Program-made: the position numbers and the translations under genes | Shown: positions 1 through 9,537 of the stretch, piece after piece | Position numbering within the stretch: the first letter of the stretch is position 1 | Layout of the letters: each line of letters starts with the position of its first letter | The notes under the pieces: generated by a model | Seen by the model: only the letters and a program-made list of their open reading frames with translations | The model's database searches: none | What the model was told of the DNA's origin: nothing | From: an uncultured Clostridia bacterium | Lineage (GTDB): Bacteria; Bacillota; Clostridia; Oscillospirales; Ruminococcaceae | NCBI GenBank assembly: GCA_947630825.1 | Contig: CANRJA010000005.1 | Coordinates: forward strand, 1-64,000 | Length of the DNA stretch: 64,000 bases | Direction of reading: 5' to 3'

Positions 1-78
1 AGAAAAATCCTTTCAAATAAGCATAATACTACTATTATACTTGAAAGGGAAGGATTTGTCGAATTTTGTGGGGAATAA
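1..78 (+). CDS. C-terminal end of a protein that starts before the window (tentative)
   Basis: Frame 1 is open from the first base to a TAA at 76-78. It reads as a plausible protein tail ending in EGFVEFCGE. Only 25 codons are visible, so no family can be assigned. An inverted repeat (cctttcaa/ttgaaagg) lies inside the same stretch and could be chance in AT-rich DNA. The upstream sequence is needed to decide. Confidence 0.3.
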   Translation, partial: RKILSNKHNTTIILEREGFVEFCGE

Positions 79-560
79 GTAAATATATTTAAACTAAACA
101 AAGGATAACAAATAAATATATTAACATTATTCTACGTTAAATTTTGTTCTCTTATGAATTCTCAACAAAGTAATCAAGTGTTTTAGATTTTAATGAAAAT
201 TGTATAGTAATAATAAGCAAATTATACAAATAATATAATAAATATTTGTATAATTAAACAAAAAATGTAAAATTAAAAAATTTTTTATGAAAAACGCTTG
301 CAAAAAGTCAATATTTATATTAATATGTATATATAGCAAAAGAAACAACTGAAAAAATTATTTTTTCCCTATATTTATTTAATTTTATTTTTGAATAAAT
401 ATTGCTTTTTATGAGAAAATAAAATATAATTAAATTTAGGCTTGAAACACATATTCAAATATTGCTATTTACTTGTTTCAAATCACAACTAGATTTTTAT
501 TAGTTTAGTTATAAAGGAGGAACACGACATTAAAAGAAATTTTGGTCGTGAAGTAAAATT
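79..560. other. AT-rich intergenic region
   Basis: No gene is supported here. An inverted repeat ttgaaaca/tgtttcaa (442-449 and 474-481) could form a weak hairpin. A strong ribosome site aaaggagg (513-520) sits about 40 bases before the next ATG. Between them, cacgac (523-528) and gtcgtg (545-550) can pair and would bring the site closer to that start. Confidence 0.4.
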
Positions 561-791
561 ATGACAACCAATGAACAATTTCTGTACAAGAAGCAGAGAG
601 AAAAATTAATGGAACAAAGGAAGGAGCTTATTAAAAAAATAAATGAAACTGAACCAAGGTCTAAGAATGTTTTTAGTAATTCATTCATAGATATAAATGG
701 TAAACATATTGGCAGTTCAGAAAGATATAGAAGATCTTTAAATAATTTGAAATGTCCAATTAGGTGTGAAATAAAATTAGAAAAGAATTAA
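561..791 (+). CDS. Small charged hypothetical protein (76 aa)
   Basis: I do not recognise this protein. The first 30 residues are Lys/Glu/Gln-rich and should be helical, possibly coiled coil; the rest is basic (pattern GSSERYRRS). It has no membrane segment. It lies directly upstream of the large HEXXH/FRG gene, from which it is separated by a terminator-like hairpin. The ATG has no ribosome site at normal distance; the strong site at 513-520 could serve it only if the cacgac/gtcgtg hairpin forms. It may be a small partner or antitoxin of the next gene, but that is guesswork from position. Confidence 0.5.
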   Translation: MTTNEQFLYKKQREKLMEQRKELIKKINETEPRSKNVFSNSFIDINGKHIGSSERYRRSLNNLKCPIRCEIKLEKN

Positions 792-809
792 AAGGAAAGG
801 GTGTTAATA

Positions 810-835
810 AAAAACGTTATATTAACGTTTTTTTT
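810..835 (+). terminator. Intrinsic terminator or attenuator
   Basis: The stem aacgtta/taacgtt with a 3-base loop is followed by a run of T. It lies between the 76-aa gene and the 1213-aa gene, so it could limit read-through into the large gene. Confidence 0.6.
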
Positions 836-855
836 TATCTTGACAATGGTGAAAA

Positions 856-3800
856 TTGGTGAAAAATAAAGAAATTGGATGGATTTTGTCATTTCTTACA
901 GATGGAGAACAAACTGGTGAACAAAATAATAAGAAAGATTTTGATTTTTTAACATGGTCTCCATATGATAGGATTGTAATAACAGAAGTAGATAACTTTA
1001 GGGAATTGTGTAGGACAACAATAAATGGTAGTAATCAGAAGTGGATTGGTTCGGAGCAACTACTTCATTTGATACCTGATGAGGATCTTATGCAAAAAAA
1101 ATTTGAATGGTTTATTGATAAAAACGATAAGGAACATTCAAGTAGAAAACTAATGATTAAAACGTTAAATAAACAATTTGGACTATATTGTATTATAACA
1201 CTTCGTTATAATCAAGAACTTCAAAAATTGAAAGATAATGATAAATTTATTAAGCTAACAAATTATTTAAAATCAGCTTTTTATAATGAGTTATCAAAAG
1301 TAACGAATAAACAAATTGATTTTTTTGGTTTTCAATCTTTGTCAACAGATGATTTAGTACTTATAATCTTAGGAGATAATATAAAAGTTTTTTTTGAAAT
1401 ATTAAATTTAATTAAAAGTACAAAATATAGTTGTAAAGAAAAGGATAAGAAACACTTATTTGAATTTGTAAGTGTTTTTACGGGATTTAATGATAATCAA
1501 TTTAGTGAAAATCCTAAAATGGATTTACGCATTAAATTGTTATTAAAGCCCAGCGTTAGATTTGATGAGTTTTTATTAGAATTAAAAAATAAAGAGCCAG
1601 GTATTTTTAATAATAATTGCATTACTAAAGTCTTTTCTGGTAATAGCCATTTAGAATTAGTCATTCCATCACAAAACAATATTCTTTCATTATTTCATAA
1701 TGATCAGATTTTTAATGGCTCATCTGAGTTTTATAGAAACTTTATTAAAGATAGTCAAACTTTTTGGATTGAGTTATATAAAGAAGATGTTGATTTAAAG
1801 GATAAAGATGAAATAATTATAAAAATCACAGATCAATCATTAAGAAAGTTTATAAATAACGAATATCAGCGTTCGGAGTATAAAATTGATTTAAAGGTTG
1901 AAATAAGAAATCCTGTAGCACAATTCATTGTTAATGAATATGAGAGATTAATAGACACGCCAAGGTATTCAAATTGGAAACATATATTAGAAGATCAGTT
2001 ATATATTGTAAAAATATTTATTGATGATTATGAAAATGATAATAAAGAGAAGTCCTTACATGAACTTCTTAACTATATTCAAATATCGTTGACATATATC
2101 AATCAGGCATGTTCTCCATTGCATGAAGTTCCTAACCACAATTATTTTTATTCTGGCTCGTACAATGATTTATTAAAAATGTACTATGGAATTATTTCGA
2201 ACATACTACAATTAGGCTACAGTTTTCATCATGATAAAGAAAATTTGCAACATAAAATTTTTTTTGCAGTGAATTTTGAAACAACTACTAAAGTACATAG
2301 TAAAATGTTCACTTCGCATGGTTCTGAAGAAAAGAGATTAGTTGTTTTTCACATTCCATATGATGATTTTTATAACTATCCAAAGACTATTCCTGTGCTT
2401 ATTCATGAAATATTTCACTACATTGCACCATATAGTAGAAAAAGAAGAATTATAAATTTATGGGATATTTTATTAAATTTTATATTAATTAAAATATTAA
2501 ACAATTGTTTTCCAAAATATAAAAATTTAACGGAAAATGATCAGTATCGTATATTTAAATTTTATGTAGACAATATGACTGGTATAAAAGATGAAATTAT
2601 GCAATGTCTTTTGAACAATAATATTTCTTTATACGATGAAACATTACCAGAAATGTTAAATAGATATTTTGAAACTTATGAAGTATTTCAACCAATATAT
2701 GAACTTATTCTTACTGATATGGTCATATATATTTATGATACCTTTGCAATAATAAATGAGGTGGGAATCAAAGAATATTTTTCTAAATATGAAATTGAAT
2801 TAGAATGTGATTTGGATAAAGATGATTTTGATATTATTAAAAATTTGCAAAGTGTTATAAAAGAATTAAATAAAGATACAGATATATTTGATTTTGCATC
2901 AAATATTATTTCAGCAAGTAAAGAAGCCTTTTGTGATGCGTTTATTGTTGAGATATTGAATTTAGATATTAAACAATATTTAAGGTTATTTATTAATAAT
3001 TTGAAAGATATTGATGATGCATCTATGTTATCATTATATTTAAGAGATCCAACAAGGGCAACTAATAAAAGTAATTTAGATAGCATGGAAATACGATTGT
3101 ATCTGGTTATTCAATATATTTACTATAGGAATAAAGAAAAATTATTAGAAAATGACTTTACTAATTGGGTTTTTAGTAACTTTAAAAATGAATTTCTAAA
3201 TACAATAGAAACTGATAATTTTGTGAAAGTATTTAAACAATATATTTTAGACAGCTTTTCTAAATTTTCTAAATACTATAGTTTATATTTTGGAAAGCTA
3301 TTTGAAATGACCTTTTCAAGAATTGAAGAATGGTTCAATTTATTAAATGAAGATTCGAAAAATATTGTTGAAAAACTCAGATTGGCGTATAATGAAAATC
3401 CAGATCAAAGTATTGTTTTAGAGTCGGTTCAAAATTTTTCATATTCTTATTTAGACAGTTTTAATATTGAAACAATAGATACCAAAGTTATTCCCAAAGA
3501 TTATAATTTTAATCAGATGTCATATGTAACTTCTATTCAAGAATATATTGAACGGATATTTTTTATTTTAGATTACTCAGATTCTAAAGATCAGATATGG
3601 TATCGAGGAGTATGCAGTTCCAAGTATCTACTAACACCAAGTTTATTCAGATCTATGGATCATTCTCTATCATTATATACTAATCAAGCAAACATATTAA
3701 AAAAAGCATATGAAAAAACCCTTTCATATGATGATTTATGGAGTGAAAGTACTAATATTGTCAAGCGTATGGGAATACTACAACACTATGGAATGAGTAC

Positions 3801-4497
3801 TAATCTATTAGATTTTTCTTTAGATATGCTTGTTGCTTTATATTTTGCTCTCAATCCAGAGAATTCAAAAGATAAAAAACAACTTAATGAGGGGAAGATT
3901 TGTCCAGTAGTTTATGTTTTTAATCCAGTAAAGTACAATAAAGCTATATCATTTTTATTAAATGGTCAGGATATAAATAATTACGACTTAAATATTTCTC
4001 CAATTATTTATGATATAAACAATGAAGATGTTTTATCAAAATATTTTGTTAAGAATATGTCTTTTGATTATTTAAAAATGCATACGGAAAAACATAATAA
4101 GGAATACGTTCCATCACCCAGAAAAGATGATTACCCTATTCCTATTATAGTTCAACAAAATAACAATCGTATTCAAGCACAAAATGGAGCTTTTCTTGCT
4201 TATTCGTTATACTCTCAACCTAATAAAAATGTAAATGATAAAAAGCAAAAATATGATTATTTATCTTTACAAAATATTCAAAGGAATTATGAAAATGCTC
4301 TAAAAAGGGCAAAATTGCCTAATGAAAAATTTTTGTATAAAATACAAATTGCTCCGGATTCGGTAATGTTAATTAGAGAATCATTAGAAAAAATGAATGT
4401 CACAGAGGGAAAGGTATATCCTGAGTTAAACACTTTATTTAAAAAGGGAATGGAAGAATATAGAGAATCATTTTCTAATATCATTAACCAGAAGTGA
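856..4497 (+). CDS. Large HEXXH-motif and FRG-domain protein (1213 aa), putative defence effector
   Basis: A very large soluble protein with two recognisable parts. The centre carries a zinc-metallopeptidase signature HEIFH (residues 517-521) in a hydrophobic strand context (VLIHEIFHYI). A possible third zinc ligand is Glu690 in the motif EAFCDAF, resembling the ExxxD second motif of gluzincins. The C-terminal third is an FRG domain: the hallmark YRG is at residues 916-918 and the conserved QHYGMSTNLLDFS starts at residue 976. I do not recognise the N-terminal 500 residues. FRG domains are common in phage and defence-island proteins, but their activity is not settled. The start is unclear (TTG 856 or GTG 859, no good ribosome site). 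The stop lies within a few bases of the IS3 end that begins near 4501, so the natural C terminus may be altered. No frameshift is seen. The pairing of a peptidase-like centre with FRG is unfamiliar to me. Confidence 0.8.
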   Translation: MVKNKEIGWILSFLTDGEQTGEQNNKKDFDFLTWSPYDRIVITEVDNFRELCRTTINGSNQKWIGSEQLLHLIPDEDLMQKKFEWFIDKNDKEHSSRKLMIKTLNKQFGLYCIITLRYNQELQKLKDNDKFIKLTNYLKSAFYNELSKVTNKQIDFFGFQSLSTDDLVLIILGDNIKVFFEILNLIKSTKYSCKEKDKKHLFEFVSVFTGFNDNQFSENPKMDLRIKLLLKPSVRFDEFLLELKNKEPGIFNNNCITKVFSGNSHLELVIPSQNNILSLFHNDQIFNGSSEFYRNFIKDSQTFWIELYKEDVDLKDKDEIIIKITDQSLRKFINNEYQRSEYKIDLKVEIRNPVAQFIVNEYERLIDTPRYSNWKHILEDQLYIVKIFIDDYENDNKEKSLHELLNYIQISLTYINQACSPLHEVPNHNYFYSGSYNDLLKMYYGIISNILQLGYSFHHDKENLQHKIFFAVNFETTTKVHSKMFTSHGSEEKRLVVFHIPYDDFYNYPKTIPVLIHEIFHYIAPYSRKRRIINLWDILLNFILIKILNNCFPKYKNLTENDQYRIFKFYVDNMTGIKDEIMQCLLNNNISLYDETLPEMLNRYFETYEVFQPIYELILTDMVIYIYDTFAIINEVGIKEYFSKYEIELECDLDKDDFDIIKNLQSVIKELNKDTDIFDFASNIISASKEAFCDAFIVEILNLDIKQYLRLFINNLKDIDDASMLSLYLRDPTRATNKSNLDSMEIRLYLVIQYIYYRNKEKLLENDFTNWVFSNFKNEFLNTIETDNFVKVFKQYILDSFSKFSKYYSLYFGKLFEMTFSRIEEWFNLLNEDSKNIVEKLRLAYNENPDQSIVLESVQNFSYSYLDSFNIETIDTKVIPKDYNFNQMSYVTSIQEYIERIFFILDYSDSKDQIWYRGVCSSKYLLTPSLFRSMDHSLSLYTNQANILKKAYEKTLSYDDLWSESTNIVKRMGILQHYGMSTNLLDFSLDMLVALYFALNPENSKDKKQLNEGKICPVVYVFNPVKYNKAISFLLNGQDINNYDLNISPIIYDINNEDVLSKYFVKNMSFDYLKMHTEKHNKEYVPSPRKDDYPIPIIVQQNNNRIQAQNGAFLAYSLYSQPNKNVNDKKQKYDYLSLQNIQRNYENALKRAKLPNEKFLYKIQIAPDSVMLIRESLEKMNVTEGKVYPELNTLFKKGMEEYRESFSNIINQK

Positions 4498-4500
4498 ACA

Positions 4501-5793
4501 GAACCAGTAAAAACGGACAATAGAAAACAGAGCCCTCCTATGGTAGAATAAAAGAATGAAACCATAGGAGGAAATTTTATGCCCAGAGGATATAGACATA
4601 TACAGCAATTTGAAAAAGGAATAATTTCATTACGAAATGAAGGTATGAACTATCGAGAAAAAGGGGAAAGATTAGTATATAGCAAAGAGCAAATAAAAGG
4701 ATATTTTAAAAGAGAACATAAAAAAGCGAAGGAAAATTGAAGCAGGAATAGCAATAAAGAAGAAAGGCAGACCGCCAAAGAATTATACAGTTAGCGAACA
4801 AGATAAGATAGCAGAACTCAAATATATACTTGCTCGTAAAGAATCAAAGATTAAATCATTAGAAATGGGAAATAAGCTGATGCGAGATTTTCTCTCGTTC
4901 ACAGGAAGTAAGTGAGAACAAGTGTAAAATATATGGTAATCTATCGTTATAAGGGAAAATATAAAATTAGTGAAATGTGTAGATTTTTCAAAGTATTGCG
5001 AAGCGGGTATTACGCGTATCTTAAACGAAAAGATGCTCCTGATAGAGATTTACCACTTGCAGAAAAGATAAAAGAATGTTAAGAAAAGTGCGGAAAGACT
5101 TATGGCTATTGCAGAGTACATATGTGGCTTGATAGAAATGGGATTCATCATAATCCTAAAACAGTGCTGCGTGTAATGCAGAAATACAATCTTTTATCCG
5201 AAGTTAGAAAAAAAGAAATATCGCAACTATAGTAATTATCTTCATCGTTATCCTAACATTCTAAACAGAGACTTTAAAGCAAACAGACCAAATCAAAAGC
5301 ATACATAAAGACTGAGCAAGGAACATTGTATCTATCTGTTATCCGTGACTTATATGACAATAGTATCGTTGCATACAAGACTGGAACCAAGCAAAACATT
5401 AACCTTGCTTTGAGTACTATCAGAGATGCTATAAGGAAAGAAAAAATCACCGCAGAGTTGCAGCTTCACAGTGATCAAGGCTTTCAATACACTTCACACG
5501 AGTATTTTAAGCTAACTCAATCTTACGGCACTACATCGTCAATGTCAAGACGGGGAAATCCATATGACAACGCTTTAGCGTAAAATTTCTTTTCAATTGT
5601 GTTTACCATGTAAAACTAAAAACCTTTGAGGAGGCTAGTCTCCTCATAGATGAATACATGCATTACTATAACAATCATAGAATACAACTAAAAAAACTGA
5701 CTCCGATTGAAAAACGAAATAAGTTTGTTGCTTAAAATTTAATATTCACTACCATAGGGGTCTTTTGTTCTGTCTGCATAATTTGGGTGGTTC
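4501..5793 (+). mobile_element. Degenerate IS3-family (IS150-like) insertion sequence
   Basis: Imperfect terminal inverted repeats are visible: the left end starts gaacc and runs to ctatggtag (about 4501-4546), and the right end is its approximate complement (about 5754-5793). A short orfA (ATG 4579, ribosome site ggagg, stop 4738-4740) is followed in other frames by the rest of OrfA and by OrfB pieces. OrfB keeps the integrase-core motifs IRDLYDNSIVAYK, HSDQGFQYT and SRRGNPYDNALA. The next codon, where the family has the catalytic Glu of DDE, is TAA at 5581-5583. Several other stops and shifts break the frame, so the transposase is dead. No clear target duplication was found. It abuts the end of the FRG gene. 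Confidence 0.85.
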
Positions 5794-5795
5794 AA

Positions 5796-5823
5796 AAGTC
5801 CCTTTTGGGGACTTCTTTTTTTG
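5796..5823 (+). terminator. Intrinsic terminator after the IS
   Basis: The stem aagtccc/gggactt is followed by a T-run. Its place right after the IS right end suggests it was the original terminator of the FRG gene before the insertion. Confidence 0.65.
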
Positions 5824-5992
5824 TTTTCATCCTCATATCAATTTTATGGTAGTGTGTTTGTAATAACTACTTTAGAATTCAAGTGTTGGATGTGATGAAG
5901 GATTTTAATAGAATATATATTCTTTGTTTATTGCTTGGCAAATTATAATCTGTGAAACAATTTGATATAAATTATGGTTTTTGTAACACAAC

Positions 5993-6025
5993 AAGGCTGA
6001 TGCTCTAATTTTGAGCATCAGCCTT
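5993..6025. terminator. Bidirectional terminator hairpin
   Basis: A perfect 13-bp stem aaggctgatgctc/gagcatcagcctt. It lies downstream of the minus-strand HipA-like gene. The rest of 5824-6081 shows no gene. Confidence 0.7.
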
Positions 6026-6081
6026 GAAAATTGTTTAAGTTATTAAAATACATTAAACTGATATTTATATATTAGAATTTT

Positions 6082-7119
6082 TTAACGCTTAATCAATTCA
6101 CATCTTTTGATTACAAGATGGACTATTTCTTGTGTTCGGACACGCATATGAAGTTTGTCAATAATACTGCGTACAAGGATTTCGTTGATTTCGGGTATAT
6201 AGTTCTTATATTCTGGATGATTATCCGTCAAATCATTGAATAGTTTTATAAGCAGATCTCCTTTATTCGGTCTGCTCGGATAGCCGCGCGAAATTAATGC
6301 CATATTGTGATCGAATATCGGCGCAAGACCGAGGAGTTCTCCTGTTTTGATATCACGCATTAGTCCAAAGTTACTTGTATGACGATCCGGATTGGCAACG
6401 ACGGCGTCAAGAAATATCATACGAATATAATCTGGTATTGCTTTCGGGCAAAGTTTCTCGAGTGTTTTAATTACGTCTTCGTATTCTTCATTGTCACCCA
6501 TAAAAGCGAAGGCAGGCTCAAAATTTACAGACGCACCATTGGTGAAATCTAAGGACTTTATACAGCCATTGCCTCGTTTATATATCGCCATATTCATTCC
6601 GATTGACTTCCCAAGTTCATAAGTGAAAAGTTCAGAGAACAGTTCATTCTGATTTGCGATTTTATACATCCACCACTTACCGTCAATCAACCGCCAGCAT
6701 TTTTCAAAACTACCGATGTTAGTAAGTTCCGGTGTTTTTGTGTGTTTGCTGTTTGCAGCACGATTAAAGCTATCATAGGTTCCTTTTAAGGCTAGACGAG
6801 AGAAATAATCGTTATCAAACTTTACATCGTTATAGGTCAAAGTGCTGTTAAAAGATTTTATCCAATAGTTATCGGTAATCGTAGCACCATTTACATGAAT
6901 AACAGTTGATATGTCATCCTTTTCCTGAAGGCGAAGTGCTTTTTTCAAAAGACGTGAATTAGCTCGATGTGAGTCAATAGCTCGTGTTTCAAGCCACATA
7001 TCAGCATTATGAACACGGCGAAGAAATAACGGCAAAAGTGTATCGTTTAAGATAGTTAATTCGTTGTTTTGCCACCTTGCTACAGCGATATCACCGGACA
7101 TAATCATATAGTCACGCAC
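6082..7119 (-). CDS. HipA-like Ser/Thr kinase domain protein
   Basis: The C-terminal half carries the HipA/PI3K-like kinase signature: the catalytic loop NPDRHTSNFG near residues 245-254 and the metal-binding APIFDHN about 25 residues later. The N-terminal half is not clearly the HipA N domain, and 345 aa is shorter than E. coli HipA (440 aa). Family members phosphorylate protein substrates such as GltX and cause growth arrest. The start is a GTG preceded by gagg at 9 bases. No HipB-type helix-turn-helix antitoxin gene is adjacent on either side, so this is an orphan, or belongs to the HipA-like families without HipB. It ends at a good terminator (5993-6025) and sits just left of an att site, as island cargo. 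Confidence 0.8.
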   Translation of the reverse strand: MRDYMIMSGDIAVARWQNNELTILNDTLLPLFLRRVHNADMWLETRAIDSHRANSRLLKKALRLQEKDDISTVIHVNGATITDNYWIKSFNSTLTYNDVKFDNDYFSRLALKGTYDSFNRAANSKHTKTPELTNIGSFEKCWRLIDGKWWMYKIANQNELFSELFTYELGKSIGMNMAIYKRGNGCIKSLDFTNGASVNFEPAFAFMGDNEEYEDVIKTLEKLCPKAIPDYIRMIFLDAVVANPDRHTSNFGLMRDIKTGELLGLAPIFDHNMALISRGYPSRPNKGDLLIKLFNDLTDNHPEYKNYIPEINEILVRSIIDKLHMRVRTQEIVHLVIKRCELIKR

Positions 7120-7248
7120 ATCAGTTCGCCTCTTTCAATTTTATTGGTACATTTATTATACCATAATATCTAAGATAATCAAGATTTAAATATGAGCGTA
7201 TGCAAAGTTTATTTTAAAATATTTTAACATTGCGTTTTAAGCGTAATC

Positions 7249-7317
7249 TTTGTTTACAGCATCGCAAATTTTGATCAATAAATATTTGAGAAGGTAATAG
7301 CATCAATAAAGCATCAA
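7249..7317. repeat. Integrative-element end repeat with paired arm sites (copy 1)
   Basis: This segment begins with a tttgtttacagc...gcaaatttt block and carries two agcatcaa boxes at 7299-7306 and 7310-7317, exactly 11 bp apart. The same block with the same pair occurs before the other two tRNA-Trp fragments. I interpret it as the P-arm integrase-binding region of an attR end. No gene is seen in 7120-7396. Confidence 0.65.
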
Positions 7318-7396
7318 ATCACATTAAGCATTATAATTTATTTTTTACTAATGGCTTAAACTCGACGACTATTTTATAGGTTTACAATTTTCAACA

Positions 7397-7445
7397 GTCG
7401 CTCCAAAACCGCGTGCCGAGGGTTCAAATCCTTCTGCCCCTGCCA
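7397..7445 (+). repeat. att site: 3' half of a tRNA-Trp gene (copy 1)
   Basis: The 49 bases match the 3' part of a tRNA-Trp: anticodon loop ctccaaa with anticodon CCA at 7403-7405, T-arm ggttcaaatcc, and an acceptor 3' strand ending ctgcccctgcca. No matching 5' half (a ggggc acceptor strand) is upstream, so it is not a functional tRNA. The same bases occur at 18368 and, with two changes, at 39356. This is the typical core left by tyrosine integrases that target tRNA 3' ends. Confidence 0.85.
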
Positions 7446-7450
7446 ACTAT

Positions 7451-7484
7451 AAAACGGCTTAAACATTGCGTTTAAGCCGTTTTT
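7451..7484 (+). terminator. Intrinsic terminator behind att copy 1
   Basis: The stem cggcttaaac/gtttaagccg with loop attgc is followed by tttttct. Near-identical hairpins lie at 18503-18537 and 46290-46326, always between the att core (or its flank) and the CATCAA arm boxes. Confidence 0.75.
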
Positions 7485-7490
7485 CTATGT

Positions 7491-7614
7491 CTTTATGCTT
7501 TATGGCACGCGGTCTGTTTTACCGCTTTTGACGCTCTTTATGAGCGTCAATTTTCGTATCCAGTCGCAACCATTTGTAATGATTCCGTCTGGTACATCAT
7601 CAAAATAGCATCAA
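7491..7614. repeat. Left-end repeat of integrative element with P'-arm boxes (copy 1)
   Basis: This block (ggcacgcggtctgttttacc through acatcatcaaaatagcatcaa) recurs at 18546-18668 and 46335-46448. It ends in two CATCAA boxes at 7598-7603 and 7609-7614, again 11 bp apart, and leads straight into the broken integrase at 7656. I read it as the P' arm of the attL end. Confidence 0.65.
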
Positions 7615-7655
7615 TAGTCAATTTATTTTTTCCTTTTTCTTTGTTTACTACGACT

Positions 7656-8225
7656 CTAATTTTGATTGTATAAGATTTGCTTGGGCAATCTGTTCATTTC
7701 AATCCCATCAGGGATTTCATTCAAACTTGCTGTGTCTTTTTTCACATAGTATATCTCTGTTATCTGCGAAGTGGAGTGTTCGAGCAGATCAGCTACCTGT
7801 CTTGGTGCAAGAGATTTAATTGTTTTATCTGGTTGTCTCTGCCCATTCACAAGATTGGTCGCAAATGTATGCCGTGGCTGTGTAAGCCTTTTGTTTCAAT
7901 TATTGCAGCCCTTAGGGTTCCGTAGTATCTCTTGTGGAAGTTTTACAGGCGTGTGTAATTGCCGTTCTCATAGCATATAAGAGGTGTATTTTCTCCGAAG
8001 CATTTCTTGGCGTAAACCCCTTATCATCTATATAGCCATATTATTCGGAGAAATATCGCGCTTACTTGATGCGCTTTTTAACTTAACGACTTTTACCTCT
8101 TTGTCTTTCTCAGCAGTTATGTCGTCACGCTTGGCTATTTCTTTAACACCACGCTGTAGATGCATTACTCGGTTTTCAAGGTCAATGCGCTGTTAAGAGA
8201 CCAAAGCAATTTCCTTTTTCTTTGC
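7656..8225 (-). pseudogene. Tyrosine integrase, broken (element 1)
   Basis: Read leftward, the pieces match a phage/ICE-type tyrosine recombinase: DITAEKDKEVKVVKLKSASS, then GNYTRL, NFHKRYYG, a degraded HGI-H box, and the C-terminal ADLLEHSTSQITEIYYVKKD that holds the catalytic Tyr region. The pieces lie in different frames with stops between them, so no intact enzyme is made. The last piece (64 aa from 7850 to the stop at 7656) would be the only open part. Its place next to an att core is what is expected for the integrase that once moved this element. Confidence 0.8.
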
Positions 8226-8447
8226 TTTTATGCTATTATATTCATGAGAAGTACTTCTTTCTTTGCTTTGTGTTTTGAAGTAATTATATTATATCATTTT
8301 TTGAAGTTACTACTTTTTATTGGTTCATATCATTTTAGCACATACATGTGAAAATTAATGTAAGCAAATATTATCTGTTTGTTTTACTAAAATATGATAA
8401 AATATTTTATACTTAATTATAATAGTGTTTATGAGGAAGGGTCCAAT
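8226..8447. other. Intergenic AT-rich stretch
   Basis: I see no gene. A tataat box near 8417 may be the promoter of the following broken membrane gene. Confidence 0.3.
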
Positions 8448-9349
8448 ATGAGAAAATCTTTATATAAAATCATTATCTTTATAATCAGTATTATTAACTT
8501 AATATTACTTTTAGTAGTTTGTTTATACTTGGGTATTTTTAATTTTCTTAAAAAACATTCAATTGTTGCATAATATTAAGCTACTTATAAGTAACGATTA
8601 CTTTATAAATATTTTCTGCAGCATTCTAACTGTAATTAGCTTATATATAATTCAATTGCACTACTGTAAGAAAAAATTAAAAAAAGATTTTAGATGTAAT
8701 GAGATAATTTGTGATTTATATGACGGCATTGAAAAACTTATGAGTTAGTTAAATCTGCTAAATATATTCCTAAACAAATGGAAAATATAAATAATGATCC
8801 TAATTGGGATTCTTTAACTCGTTGTAAATTTGAAGCGGAAAAATATATGGAATTTTATTCTAAACACAAGCATGACTTTGATTTGTGTAATTTAATACTC
8901 ACATACCCTAATAATGAAATACTTATTGACTCTGTTCAAACAGTGTTTTTCATAAACTTAAATTTTAAATTATTAATTATTATAAATAATATAAAAAATC
9001 GAAAGCTAAATTTGGATAAAAAATATCGTAACATTAAGAAACTTTTTGAGGATTATCAACAGAAAAAAACGAAAAGACCTTATCTGATTTAGGTCGTGAT
9101 ATTGAACATTATATCACCGATGTCAAATTTATGGCCGATTACTGCAATGAATTGTTAAACTATTTAGGGTATGATCCAGTACCCTGCAAATTATTCATAT
9201 CAACTTTTCGACTAGTATACCCAGCCAATGAAGAACTAGATGCCTTTCTAAAACTGCCTGTTTCTAAACAAAATGAAATATTTCAAAAAATTCAAAGACA
9301 AGTACGATGGAAAATTTTCAAAGATAGAATTAAAAATTTATTCAGTTAA
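8448..9349 (+). pseudogene. Membrane protein gene broken into four frames
   Basis: An ATG at 8448 with a good ribosome site (aggaaggg) opens a 41-aa piece with one transmembrane segment, ending at 8573. A second piece (8563-8748) adds a second transmembrane segment. A third frame begins near 8737 and runs through 9092. The tail continues in another frame from about 9065 to the stop at 9349 (TLSDLGRDIEHYITDV onward). Together they would make one protein of about 300 aa with two N-terminal membrane segments and a helical cytoplasmic part. At least three frameshifts separate them. I do not recognise the family. It is island cargo. Confidence 0.6.
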
Positions 9350-9537
9350 ATATACCCTAATAGACAACTGACTTCACAGGTGTTTCACTTTGTGAAATCG
9401 GGACGTTGTTTTCATACGTAGAATCATCAGTAAATCCAATATTAAACTAAAAAATTTTTTTAGCTTTTATGGATATAGTCTAACATCTCATTTTCCTAAT
9501 AAATGGAATTATTGCATATTTTTAAATTATTATGCTT

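Noticed and set aside
7397-7445. A functional tRNA-Trp gene at any of the three copies
   Set aside because: Each has only the 3' half; no acceptor 5' strand or D-arm is present upstream.
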